The translations under genes and the position numbers were made by a program. Shown here piece by piece: positions 25,307-37,099 of a stretch of 64,000 nucleotides of DNA. The DNA is from Nageia nagi (taxonomy: Eukaryota; Pinophyta). The notes beneath the pieces are model-generated. The model was given only the letters and a program-made list of their open reading frames with translations, was not told the DNA's origin and made no database searches. The stretch's first letter is position 1, and the number at the start of each line of letters is the position of its first letter. The stretch covers positions 34,472,001 to 34,536,000 of the forward strand of contig JBITNC010000002.1 in NCBI GenBank assembly GCA_050084985.1. Reading direction: 5' to 3'.

Positions 25307-26553
25307 ATGTAGTTAAATGTTGAATATTTTCTATATTAATTAATTACTTTTATTTTAAAATGAAGCAAATTTTTGCATATAAATGTCCTAAGCCCCTCTT
25401 ATTATTTAAGAAAAACTTAGAACTCTTTAGAATATACTAATTACAGTAGTAATGTTTTATGGTTAAATATCTTTTAAAGTTATAATTATAAATGGTGTAG
25501 GCTATCAAGCCTCCAGAATCCCCTTATACTCTAATACATTATCCCACTGCTATGCATGCATGACCCGATGAGCCATGCCATCAAGTTATATGAACTTCGA
25601 TTATCCCTCACTCCATGCATTTCATATAACCTTGTATATGCATAGGTCACTAGCTCATGCCTATCATGGCATGACATTGCCCCCATGCCCATGTAAAATT
25701 AATCAAACATAGTATAATAGGTACTTTTATAATGTTCGAATAACCCTTAGAATATACGAATGCCATAGATCTCATTGAATTTACAATGTTCGATTAACCT
25801 ACATCTCAACTATATTCGATTAGTCAAATTCTTAACATCATTTGATTAATCAAGATCTAATCAATGTATCAATAAACTCAAGATATAGATGATGTGCAAT
25901 AGTGACATATGGGCTAAGCATCGTACAATTAACCCAAATATCGATGATGTTCAATTAATCCAATGAACAATTACATTCTCTTAACTTCTATTTTCACGAG
26001 TTTGCCACCTTGAATGCAATTTGAATATCTATCTTGCATATAAAGGATTTCATTAATGGCCTAGGCTAATTGAACTATATTTATAGGTTTATACATTGGT
26101 CTATTAACCCATATGTTATATCACCTTACCTCCATTTTGAATATTGCCAACCATCGTACATGCATCCATTAATACGATTGTTAATCGAACATTGTAAATT
26201 CAATGAGCTCTAGGTTAATCAAACTTTATTTAGCCCAATAGATGAAGTTTGATTAACCCCCTTTAAATATATGAAAATATGGTCATTCTCTTTCACATTG
26301 TTGTTTGTATGTTGGGATGTTGATGTTGAAAGGATCTCTCAAACTTCATTTTGCAATCCATAAGTATCTACATGTCCTTAGGTTTTTTGTGTATGGGTTT
26401 TTATTTATTCTTCAACTTGCACTCCATGAAAGTTTGCATGCATATTGCAGTTTTTAAAAAAATACCCATGTATTCTCTATGCTTCTAAATTTTTCCATAA
26501 CCCATGATAATTGCATTCCATGAGATTGCATTTTAATGAGGCATTTTATCAAA
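25307..26553 (+). repeat. Repeat Y, copy 1
   Basis: From gtagttaaatgttgaatat to ggcattttatcaa this segment matches 62692-64000 in the same order and orientation with scattered substitutions and small indels. Non-coding. It contains the inverted-repeat-rich phrase catgcctatcatggcatgac at about 25656. A roughly 160-bp piece of Y (25560-25700) is also present at 31090-31245 directly in front of repeat X copy 1. The type of element is unknown; no LTR, RT or transposase motif was found. Confidence 0.85.
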
Positions 26554-27660
26554 AAAATTGATATGCCCTTTCAATGTATCCATTTTGTGCATATTATATG
26601 ATCATTGTAGTCTATGAAACTATTTTTGCATCATGCATTTCAAACCTTCATGCTCTAATTCTCTCTTGATGGTTAATTTTAAAACCCTCTAGCTTGAATT
26701 CCTTCTCTCAATGATAATGGTTAGTTTTAAAACAATAAGTAATTGTCCACAAGTTTACTAAACTTCTCCTTGATGCTTGGTTGTAAAATCCTCTTACTCA
26801 ATCCATTAGTAATGTATGTATAATTATTCATATCAAGAATAATGAGATAAGAATCATTCATGCTATTAAATTATTTGTGAAACTTATGTGTTCTAAATTT
26901 TTTTCATACATGTTTATCAAGGTTGCTACCACAATTGCGTATGAAAGAAATTAGCATCGAATTAATGGTTTTTGCAATCTAACAACAGATTGGGATAAAT
27001 TCCTAGAGAGATTATGCTACAATTTTGCAACACAACCATCATTTCGTGGTATTCAAAGACTTTTCCAAAATAAATAATTTACTAGAAAAAACTTCATTCC
27101 ATTTACACAATAAATATCCTTTAATCAATAAATAGTAATTATTGCATGAACATTGTAAATCTTTTTAAATGCTTAAAATAGTTTGCATCTCTGACAATAA
27201 TTTATTGTGTAATAATTTTAGAAAGAATCTTTATATTAGAGTGAAAATTAGTGCATCTACTAACAAAGGTATCAAATCGAGGCTGTGAACCTTATTTGAA
27301 GAAATGTAAGGATCATTACATGTCTTCGAATAAATATGAGACTTTATAGTCAGACTAAAAAAGATATCAAAAAGTTAAAATTTTTGGAGGAAATAAAAAT
27401 TACATGTATGCTCCCTCTAGACCAAAGCCTCATAGTATCGATCTAATCGCCTTTTAGTAACATGTATACAATTGATGAAAACCTAGTGGGTGTATTTTTC
27501 ATATTCAAATTATTTGATACTTACATAGATTTGTGATAAATAAGTATATTGTGAAAAGATTTGGGTCCAATGGAGTAAAATTGAGATAAAAAAAAAAAAT
27601 CTTAATGAATTGGGATATAACCTTATGAAAATCTTTGATACATTTCATTTATGTAACACT
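26553..27660. other. AT-rich spacer without recognisable features
   Basis: No coding motif, RNA gene or clear repeat seen. Confidence 0.35.
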
Positions 27661-27664
27661 TTTG

Positions 27665-28455
27665 AAGTTATTAGAAGAATTATAGTGTTTGTATATCCTA
27701 TACTCAAATTATCCAAATATAAAAATTAATAGGCAAAATAAATGAGAAAATATTTTGAGGTTATTCCATATTAGCCCTGCTGACCAGTGATTGATCATTT
27801 TCAGTATGAAGGTATGGTCTACAATGTCATTCTTGCTTTTGATGGGTCATCTTCAAAATGCAACAATTGAAATTGTTGCAATCTTCATCTGGTAATTTGT
27901 CCCTTAATTCATTTTAATTTAGAAAATTGTAAGTTTCCCTTAGGTGACTACTTATACTTTACAAAAATATATGCCATGATCTTAGTACTATATCCTTATA
28001 AACTCACCTGAAGATGTCCAAGACCCCCTACATCTCTTCGATCAATGTGCCTCCTTAGGTGTTGACTCTTGAGTTAAGCCATACAAGAAACCTTTGTTTT
28101 ATTGCTATTCTTATTGCAAAAGTACATACTTTGACATTTTCACTTATTTCTTTTGTAGCATGAATTTGAATGGATAGGTTATGATCTTCTTTGGTTCCAA
28201 TATTGGTATTGGGTATGTTTTTTCATACATAGTATCACATTTTCTATTATGCATTTGGGATTTTTATAATGAAATTATATGAAAATTAAAAAAATTTAAT
28301 AGAAATGCTATTAATATTTGCAAATAACATATAAATAGTTTAATGAAAAAGATAAATTATGGATAAACATATTGAAGGAAAGCACAATGCCACTAAATTA
28401 AATATATCTAAGGAGAGCCCAGTGCTTCTCAAGACTCTATTGGTGACATATATGT
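27665..28455 (+). pseudogene. Partial MATE transporter pseudogene (exons 3 and 4 with introns)
   Basis: Matches 38845-39575 of the intact MATE gene almost base for base across the end of intron 2, exon 3, intron 3, exon 4 and most of intron 4. The exon-3 copy starts after a cag acceptor at about 27811 and keeps an open frame (VWSTMSFLLLMGHLQNATIE). The exon-4 copy (about 28158) keeps the acceptor and MNLNG, but the next Trp codon is TAG. A codon-sized deletion follows and the donor region is altered (ATTGG instead of ATTAG). No exons 1-2 or 5-8 are found. Because intron sequence is included, this arose by DNA duplication, not through mRNA. It lies about 11 kb upstream of the intact gene in the same orientation. 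The ORF at 28359-28559 lies partly in copied intron and is not a gene. Confidence 0.9.
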
Positions 28456-28459
28456 ATCA

Positions 28460-30000
28460 ATTATATGAACATGTTTCTCATGCCTATGTTCACTATCTCC
28501 TCCAAGGTCAAGGATCTTATGCCCTTATGTTCTCACATTTCATATATTTTAATCTTTAGTTTGTTTTGTTTTCCTCACCATCATACTATTGTAAATTTTC
28601 ATTGATGGTTATCTTAGCTTCATTTGATAGTCTCTCATAAGACCCCACATTTTCTTTATAATGTCATTATTGTATGATCTATATTGTTTACTCTCATATT
28701 ATTTGTCAATTACCTTGCCTATATCCTTCTTTTCAATCAAAGATTCAAATATCTACCTCTAAAATATGTGGATGGCTTTTATTAATTGGCTTCTTACTCC
28801 TTTTGCAAGTATATAACAAGTGATAAATGATTAATTTGACTCATATGCACATTTAATCTTTAGTGATAAGCTTGTGTTTATCCCTCATATGTACCACAAA
28901 CCACATGGTTGCATATATACAAACTCCTCCCAACCACCCTAACAACATGCCACTTTCCTTTTAACAGCATCTATGAAAATCTCTCTAGGATCAAGAACTT
29001 GTTGTACTAGCCTCATCTCTTATCCATAAACCTATAAGATATACATGAGATTATGCTATAAAATGTTCAATTTATGTATACCCAACAAAAAATGTAGAAA
29101 TAACAACTATTAAAATCTAAGGCAACTACCAATATCTAGAGTATGGATAGCATAACTTAAAGTTTCTTTTCATGTATGAATTGTAAATATTTTATCTTTC
29201 TTGAATTTGTACCTATAAAATTAAAACTTGAAAAAACTTAGGTGCAATATGCACTACATGGGAAGCCTCCTTGGGACTTCAAGATCCAAGACAAATTGAT
29301 CTAAAAAAGAATAAAAATATTTCAAAGCCTATCAAAATCGTGTTTGACTATATAACAAAATTAATATGGATATACTTTTATGTAATTTTGTTTGATACCA
29401 TTACAATGTGAAGACCAATAAGATTACTCAAACTTAAACTAGGATTTTATAATCATCTCTTTGTAGAAAAAAATTGATGTAAATCATCCTTTATATATGA
29501 CCAATATTATTGATCCTTCACATGTTTTTAATAACATCAATTTTCTTCCTTGAAGAGATTGTATAAGCTCTTTGTTTAAGTTTGAGCAATCTTATTGATC
29601 CTACATATGTTATTAATGATGTAAAAGAAAAATAAATAAAAATATAATAACTATGATTTCTTCCACTCATTCAAACACAAAAATTCATACTAAGAACTAA
29701 AAACATAAATGAGTTTCTTATAAAACAATTCATTACATTTATAAATGAAAATTAATGAATATGTTTCAAGTAATTATTATATGTTGTCTCTATTAAGGGA
29801 AAACATTTTTTTTCATAAAATATACAACATAAATTAGTTTCTTATAAACAAAATGATGCCTCATTGAAATGTAGTTTCAAATACTAGAATGATTGCATGA
29901 TATGCATAAAGTGGATTTTCTAAAAAGGTTATAAGAACTTTTAAGCATATTTAATTATCATGTATAAAGCCCAAAGCTACAACCTTTGCCTAAATTGGGT
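28460..30000. other. AT-rich spacer without recognisable features
   Basis: No further MATE exons and no retroelement domains were found. Two diverged phrases around gatccttcacatgtttttaat and gatcctacatatgttattaat (29513 and 29597) are a small local duplication. Confidence 0.35.
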
Positions 30001-30385
30001 GTGTGGATGTGTCTCCTTGGTGCTTGTAGATCACATATGAATGTAGGAATTTAAATAAGTCATTAAATAAATAATTATAAAAAAATTAAATAAGTAATTT
30101 TACAAAAAAATTAATAAGTAATTTTACGAAAAATAAATAAGATATTAAAAAAACACTATTTTTTAAATAACTTTAAATAAGTAATTTGAAACAAATTTAA
30201 ATACATAATTTAAAAAAAAATTAAATATGTAATTTGAAAAAAAAAATGTAAATTTTAGAAAATGAAGAAGAAAATGCAATTGTGAGGTGTAAAGCTAAAA
30301 TCTTCAAACTTTGCCTAATTTGAGTGTGTCGATATGTCTAGTTAATGCTTCTAGATGACATCAAAATGTAGAAATAGGTGAATTT
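29985..30385 (+). repeat. Duplicated 80-bp flanks around an AT-rich tandem array
   Basis: The phrase ctttgcctaaattgggtgtgt...gatgtgtct...tagat...atgtag occurs at about 29985-30050 and, diverged, at 30295-30375. Between them about eight copies of ttaaataagtaattttacaaaaaa-like units (roughly 25 bp) form an array at 30055-30255. Confidence 0.65.
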
Positions 30386-30404
30386 TTAGCAATAATCATT
30401 TTTT

Positions 30405-30905
30405 TGTGAGAGCGTAAATGTTCTCCATCTTATGTTCTTATGTCAAATATTTATGTTGTAGTGGGTAATTGGGATGATCTTAAAAGAGTATGTACATTGA
30501 TCAAAGATAGATAAATAAAAAAGACATAAAGATGTAGTTTGATTGGAGTTACAAAAAGGGAACATGATTTTCTTGTAAGAGACAAAATGACACCTAAACT
30601 AAGGAAATCTATGAAAATTTGGAAAAATTGAATAAGATGAATGTAGATGGGTATATGCCAAATATAGTACTTGTGTTGCATGATGTAGAGGCTAACGATA
30701 AAGAATTACATCAATACTAGAGTAGTCAAATGTTGGCAACTATTTTTAGGTTGTTAAGGACACCCCTTACAATATTTATTAAGGTTATGAAGAACCTTTG
30801 AGTATGTGATGACTACAATACTGCAACCAAATTTATCTTCAAGATTGTCTCAAGGGACATTGTTGTGATGGAAGGGAACCAATTTCATCATTTCAAATAT
30901 TAAAT
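30405..30905 (+). pseudogene. PPR-DYW protein pseudogene, C-terminal fragment
   Basis: The forward strand encodes the end of a plant organelle RNA-editing PPR protein. E/E+ motif: SPSYVLMSNIYVVVGNWDD and LKRVCTLIKDR (30410-30510), then IGVTKREHDFLVRD. DYW deaminase region: EIYENLEKLNKM, GYMPNIVLVLHDVE (30605-30690), TPLTIFIKVMKNL, ATKFIFKIVSRDIVV and FHHFK (to 30895). Frameshifts and at least four in-frame stops are present. The deaminase HxE motif is destroyed (HSEKLA is replaced by SSQMLA-like sequence after a stop) and the CxDCH zinc ligands read CDDYN. The final GDYW end is missing, as are all PPR repeats upstream. The reverse-strand frame at 30451-30681 is a shadow. Confidence 0.9.
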
Positions 30906-31089
30906 ATTGGAAAAGGTATTACAAGTAACCTAGTACTTTTGTATGAACAAACTAAAGTAACTCTTAATTATCCTTTATTGGTAGATTTTACAAAATGAGT
31001 TTTTTGCAAAGGCCCCAAAGACTTTTAATTAAAGGCAATTATAAGGTATAAAGCTAGACTTTGTAACCTTTTTCGGTATTCTTCCAGCA

Positions 31090-31245
31090 AGTGTGATGAC
31101 CCATTTGAACATGACTTTATGCCATACGAGTTATATGAACTTTGATTATCCCTCACTCTATGCACTTCATATAAACTTGTATTTGCATTCGTCACCGGCT
31201 CATGCTTATCATGGCATGACATTGCCCCCATGTCCATGTCAAATA
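31090..31245 (+). repeat. Fragment of repeat Y abutting repeat X copy 1
   Basis: Contains acgagttatatgaacttt...tatcatggcatgacattgcc, matching repeat Y at 25580-25700 and 62965-63085. It joins X at gtcaaataaattac. Confidence 0.8.
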
Positions 31246-33492
31246 AATTACATTATATATATGCTTAGTTTTTATGAGAAACCTTTAGCTACTAATCTTT
31301 ATATATGTCTTTTATTTATTAGACATAATTTAATTCATTGACATAATAATTTACTAGAAGATTAATTAACTCCCACATTTCACTCTTTTATATGGTATCA
31401 ATCCTATAATTCATAGCTTTCCACAAGATTTCATTCTTCATTTCATCTTCAAAATATCTTAATTCTACTTGAATTTGAAATTGAATAATATTTAAACTAC
31501 TATTGATTATATTATAAAATTTAGCTTAATACCAAAAAGTCGACATAGATAATATGCTTGTATCTTTTAAACAAAAATTGAACTTAATACCAAAGAATAG
31601 AGATAGATAATATACTTGTATCTTTTATAGTTTTTAAAAGTTCTTATCTGATTTTTAGGCTAAGAACACTTCTAAAAACTTACTAGCAAATGGATTAGTC
31701 CACTAATGCTACTTTCTTCACAATTCTAACTCTCAACTTTTGCAATACAGGATCTTTGCAAAAAAATGTGCCTAAGTGTACATTGATTAAACTTTTATTA
31801 TTAAAAAACTATATATCTCTTTCATCACAAACAAACTATGGTGCCAAATATTAGATTTTAAAGAAGAAAAATAAAAGAAACATAATATATTTTGACTAGA
31901 AAAAGACACAAAATAACTATCCCTTAAGTATCTAATATTAATTTTATTTATTAATATTATTAATATTTTATATATGCTTAGTTTTTATGAGAAAATATTA
32001 GCTACTAGTCTTTATATATGGAGTTTATTTTATAGATTTACTTTAATTCATTGACATACTTTTTTACTAGAAGATTAACTCTCACATCTCATTATTTTTT
32101 ATGGTATCAATCCTATAATTCATAATTTTACATAAGATTACTTTAGTTTATTGATATACTATTTTACTATAAGATTAACTAACTCCCACATTTCATTATT
32201 TTCTATGGTATCAATCCTATAATTCATGATTTTACATTAGATTTCATACTTCATTACATCTCCAAAATATCTTGATTCTACTTGAATAATATTTAAACTA
32301 CTACTAACTATATTATAAAATTTAACTTAGTATCAAAGACTAGAGATAGATAATATAATTATATTTTTTTGATAATTTTTATTTTTAAAAACTCTTATCC
32401 AATTTCTAAGCTAACAAATTTTGTAAAAACTTAACAGATGGATCAATTCCTTGATGTACTTTCTTCACAATTCTAACTCTCAACTTTTGTAAAATAGGAC
32501 CATCTACAAAACAAATGTGTTCAAGTTAAAATTGATTAAACTTTGCTTATTGAAATACTATATATCTCTCTCCTCACAAACAAACTATGGTGATAAATAT
32601 TAGATTTTAAAGAAGAAAAATAATTTGACTTGAAAAAGGCACAAAATAAGTGTTGCTGAACTACCCAATATTAATATTTATTAATTGATTGCACCCTACA
32701 AACCTAATTGCACTTTATGTATAATTCTTATCTAAAATCTACAAATAAACTCATTTATCTTGAACTATTTTCACATATAATTACTTTGATAAATAGTAAA
32801 ATTTAATTAACATGCTTTAATATTATATTTTATTTTTAAAACTCTATTAAATTTAAAATTATCTCAAAATAATTCAACGATCATTTATGTCTTACAAAAT
32901 TATATCTTGATGTCCACCCAACCATAATGAGCTTCATATTGTCATTCTTAAATATGAATTTTCCTTGTATAAATGGAAATGATAGCTCCCCGTTTTAATA
33001 AGTAATTTGTTAATTGGTGAAGTTTAGGCTTGAAATTTCTCCAACATGTTCTTTCTTCTTTTAAAACCTTTTTAGAGTGCCATCATGACTCTCTTTTGAA
33101 ATGAAAGCACAAAAATAAAAAATAAAATTCTATGTATATATTACTTTACATAATCTAGCTTGTGTTGAACTCTACTACTTACATCTACTTAAGTGTTCAA
33201 TTTTCAGGGTCATCTTTCAACTTGAAATCAACTTCATGGTCACATCTTTGCAAGGGATAAGCTTTACTTTCCATTTTAGAACATCAAAGCTTTCAAATTC
33301 ATTTTTTATTATATCTCTTCAAAAACATTTCTTTTTGATACCCTTGTTAAGCTCATAGTTCTTTCAACATTTCATTTACTACTCCTCATCATCTTTGACC
33401 TTTTAAAGCAAAACTACATAGATCTATTAGAGTAAAGATTTATCATCACTAAATTTAGGTTATTTGGGTCTTTCCTTCATAACTTTTCAGCC

Positions 33493-33830
33493 CTAAACTA
33501 ACTTTTTATGCATAGCATTTTCTTGCATATCACTGATGGTATAACTTTCATGCCCATGTATCTCTAGCACTAGTGGTCTCCCAGCCAAAGAGGACTTGTC
33601 AAGTATGAGATTTGAGGATGATATTATTTCTTGTATAGGGAGTCTAGAGGCTCTTTGTCCACATTTTTTCATTATCCTAACCACATATGCCTAGCAATAT
33701 TATTTCAAGAGATCATACTCTTCAAGCAAGTATCCTTAGAGAAATCTACATATACTCGTACCATCAAATTAATCAGCTTTTTCTTCCAACCTATTTTAGA
33801 CCCCACTATTAGAAAATGACCTTCAAACAA
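33493..33830 (-). pseudogene. Unrecognised coding relic in repeat X copy 1
   Basis: A minus-strand frame reads GQRASRLPIQEIISSSNLI, LDKSSLAGRPLVLEIHG and HESYTISDMQ. It corresponds to 61406-61657 in copy 2. Upstream on the same strand further related fragments (CDTCCIDLRL, then HCLKVIF) are interrupted by stops and frameshifts. The similarity between copies follows the amino-acid frame, so it was probably coding once. I do not recognise the family. Confidence 0.45.
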
Positions 33831-34364
33831 TGCTCTTCATCATTCTCATAGTCTCAGGTCAATGCAACATGTATCACATTTCATATAAGTACCATCCACT
33901 CATAGCTTGGGTGATAGCTATGTATCATGAGTTTTACTTTCTCTATGAGTGATCCCTCTTCTAGATCAAGACACTCTTTATAATGTAGTTTTATGATTTT
34001 GTTTGTTTATGTCAGTCCTAGGATCCTCAACCCTAGCACTTTTTTTCATTTAACAAGATTGTACTATTGAGTTTCATTAACCTATTTTTGGAAATAAGTA
34101 GATATTACAATATATTTTTATTTCTATATCTATGATAAAATAGGTGGAAATCTATCATAGCTAAAGTCAAGGTGAGGAATTGATGTAGGATGACATGCGA
34201 AAAATGAGATATACATGGTAAGTTGCTTAAGCGACCATGAGGATGTTCCCTCTCATTTTAGGATCATTTCATGATGCCATTACATAAGTGGAGTATGGCA
34301 GTTATATCATTTCAAATGGATAGAAAGTGAGTAATAGGCTAAACTTAGTTTAGATAAAAAAAAT

Positions 34365-34520
34365 TTATGATCATGTTACAGTATAGGTTTCATGTTCAAT
34401 TTGTTTCCATCTAGAGACATACATTGCTTGGGCACACATTAACAGTGGAAAGTCTTATCCCATAGATCTATGTTGATCTTGAATAGACATTAAAAACCTT
34501 TCCCTTTCCCTTTTCTCGAA
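34365..34520 (+). mobile_element. SINE-like relic inside repeat X copy 1
   Basis: A B-box-like catgttcaattt (34391-34402) is followed by gagacatacattg, cccatagatctatgttgatc and acattaaaaacctttccctttccc, the same order as the SINE in MATE intron 1. The box-A half is not well preserved. The counterpart in X copy 2 is at 62280-62420, so it moved with X rather than inserting twice. Confidence 0.55.
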
Positions 34521-34799
34521 TCTAAAATCCATTTCCTAATTTATAATTGATGGTTCTCTTCTCAGTTTCATTGGTACAAGTCACTCTACACATATGAAAG
34601 TAGAATTTTTCACATCCCCTTTCGAATGCAAACCAAAGAAGTTCAGCAAAAATAGCTTAATGCAATACACTTATTTACCTTTTGGAGGTGGCCTCTAGAT
34701 ATGTGTGAGGATTGAGTTTATGATGAAATGAAAGGAAATATTATTAATGTCTACAATGGGCCAAATATGACCCAAGGTACTAAAAAAGTAGAACAGTGA

Positions 34800-36150
34800 A
34801 AATGATAAGTAGGGGGGTAAAAGTGCCTAGCCAAAGAGAAAATAAAAATAATACAAAAGAGTGCATAATCATGCATAGAGGAAATAATATCATCCATAAG
34901 ACACATTCTCTCTTAATTTCTCCTAATATCATATGTTGATGAATCAATGCTAAAAAAATCATTGATCTAGCTTTGTCTATCATTATTCTACAATCCTAAA
35001 GATCCATAGGTACATTGTATAGTGGCCTTACTAATGTCTGGATAATCTAGTGCCTATCATTTTTGGCCAATATCTATATGATCCCTTGGTAGATCAAAGC
35101 TAGTGAAGTAGGATGTGATAAACTAAGATTGTTGAGTGTGGGAGACACCTAAATGAGAGCTTTTCTATTGATGAAATTGGTTTTCATCTTTGATATAAAG
35201 CCCCAAGTAATGTTGGTCCTCATAATAGGAAAAAATGGATATAGAGCATGAATCACCCCTAAAGAGGTAGTGGAATCTACCTCGAATCTCATAATGTATC
35301 AAAAAATGAAAAATAAAATAGTTTAGAGTTTCTACTTTCCCTAGGGAACAAAACGTACATATTCGCTCCTCTCTTGGAATATGATGATCTTTTTCAACCC
35401 ATAGCTAATGGGAGCATACTCAAAGTTGCCCAATGGAGACCTGTATGGCATGTGTAAAAGATTGCTAGAGGTATTGAGGAGGCACTATCTACCTATCTTG
35501 GATATGGAGAAAGTGCTCATTATAAAATGATAGCTTGGGGGAGAGGGGGTTAATGGGAGATATCCAAGTGCAAAAGGTATAATGAAGAACGATGTTCTTC
35601 CGAATCTCATGAATGATTTTTTCCTTCTTATTCTATGATGGAACTCTAAGAGAGTAAGGTAGAATTATGTCAATATGAATCTAAATAGTTTCTAAAAGTA
35701 TAAATACCTCATAATACCAACCCCTTTGCCTCCTCCTAAGAATCAATGAAAGGGCCATCGAAGAGCATAAAGCAAGGTAAGGATACCTTCTAAACCCATA
35801 AGGGATGTCTCCCAAAGTGTGAAGCCTTCAAAGACAAGTGATGATCTTTATAATAATCTCCAATTGAATAGGTGAAGCTCCAAACTTTTCAAGGATGATC
35901 GAATGAGGGAATCATGTGCTTGAATTGTATTAAGCTTCAAAGAAAAAGAGTTTGTACTCGTTCAACACGAGATCATTCAATCGAAATAAGACTAGGGCCC
36001 CATAGTTTCAATTTGTAGGTAATAGTTGGCTTCACCAAGGTGTTAAAAATCTTCATCTGGACTGGGATATCTTGGAAATGAGCTCTAAAGCAACTACGCT
36101 CTATTAAAATCTTCAAAGGCTAAATATTTTGCAACAATGGTCAAAGGATT
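34800..36150 (-). mobile_element. LINE-type non-LTR retrotransposon, 3' coding end
   Basis: On the minus strand the region carries the post-RT part of a LINE polyprotein. At about 36035-35960 is a phrase like VKPTITYKLKLWGPSLISIE, then SRVERVQTLF (the IERVQTLLLRRIIRC-type block). At about 35450-35250 are VSIGQL and IPREERICTFCSLGKVETL, followed by YEIRGRFHYLF. This is the C-terminal zinc-knuckle region typical of LINE RT proteins, though the expected final His/Cys is not conserved. Stops and frameshifts are frequent. The RT core is absent, so it is 5' truncated, as LINE copies usually are, the break lying near 36150 where satellite-like sequence starts. The minus-strand frame at 34780-34983 is not recognisable. 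Confidence 0.65.
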
Positions 36151-36760
36151 TTGCTCATATGTTTCATGTTTAGTTGTTTATATCATATATGTTTAATGTT
36201 TAAGTACATGTATGTTTAAGTTTAGGATTTCTCTTTTTTACTTTTTTATACCTACTCCACAAGATACCTCATGTATATGTAATAAAACTTAATGTTTGTA
36301 ACATTTACTGGCATGGTAGATATGTAATTGCATTTGTATTTATAATGGTAAACCTTATGTATTTATATAATTATTTTGCATATATAATACCAAATCACAT
36401 GCATACATAAATATACTTAGTATGCACATTATGAGACTATGTGTGTATATATAATCGATGAATGTTGCATGCATAGGAAGAATTCAAGATTTTCTTGATT
36501 TAATACATACATATGTAATAATATTTAATGCATATAATAATAAATCACCTGCATTTGCAAATATATTCTATACATATAATAACAAATTACATGTTTACAA
36601 AGATATTTTGTGTGTATAATATAAAACTTTGTGTATATGTAACTATACCTAGCGTATATATTATGAGACCTTGTGCATATATATGATGTGGCAAATATTT
36701 TGTGCAAGAAGAATTCAAGATATTCCTATTTTGATGTAAGTGTATATTGAGATAAATAAT
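36150..36760. repeat. Degenerate satellite-like units rich in tatataat / aaatcacatgcat
   Basis: Short variants of acatataataacaaattacatg, ttgtgtatatgtaac and gcatatataatg recur irregularly. Short reverse-strand frames here are by-products. Confidence 0.5.
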
Positions 36761-36812
36761 CTTTGTGTGTGTGTGTGTGTGTGTATAAAAGAAGAATTCA
36801 AGATATTCTTTG

Positions 36813-36864
<52 letters not shown>

Positions 36865-36925
36865 GAAGAATTCAATATATTCTTACTTTGATATGTGTGT
36901 GTGTGTGTGTATTGGTATTCTATGA
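36700..36925. repeat. Compound (GT)n microsatellite with a repeated spacer
   Basis: GT runs at 36764-36785, 36820-36860 and 36894-36911 are separated by the spacer taaaagaagaattcaagatattct. The spacer core gaagaattcaaga also occurs at 36478 and 36709. The array therefore amplified as GT-run plus spacer. Confidence 0.9.
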
Positions 36926-37023
36926 ATGATTCATTAGATTTTATGCATATGTATTGATACTTTATTTGAGAATCATGATATTTTATGTATATAATGATAT
37001 CTTGCACGTATGTAATTATAAGC

Positions 37024-37099
37024 TTTGTATATATATGATTCACATTAACTTTGGGTAGGTGTTTGTATATATATGATTCACATTAACTTTGAGTAGGTG
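37024..37099 (+). repeat. 38-bp tandem duplication
   Basis: tttgtatatatatgattcac...ttgggtaggtg at 37024 recurs at 37062 with one base change. Confidence 0.9.

Larger units (their letters stand above)
31246..34790 (+). repeat. Repeat X, copy 1 (about 3.5 kb)
   Basis: Colinear with 59150-62690 over its whole length, same orientation, with scattered substitutions and indels. The first 1.4 kb is an internal tandem duplication of about 716 bp (units begin near 31254 and 31970, each at tatatgcttagtttttatgag). Units carry tatggtatcaatcc (31393, 32100, 32208), which recalls a copia primer site. A minus-strand reading frame at 33493-33684 is preserved in both copies but belongs to no family I recognise. 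A SINE-like piece lies near the right end. No RT, integrase or transposase motif seen. The element class is unknown. Confidence 0.85.

Noticed and set aside
36525-37043. Reverse ORFs with Thr-His runs and Tyr/Ile-rich peptides
   Set aside because: Generated by the GT microsatellite and satellite-like units.
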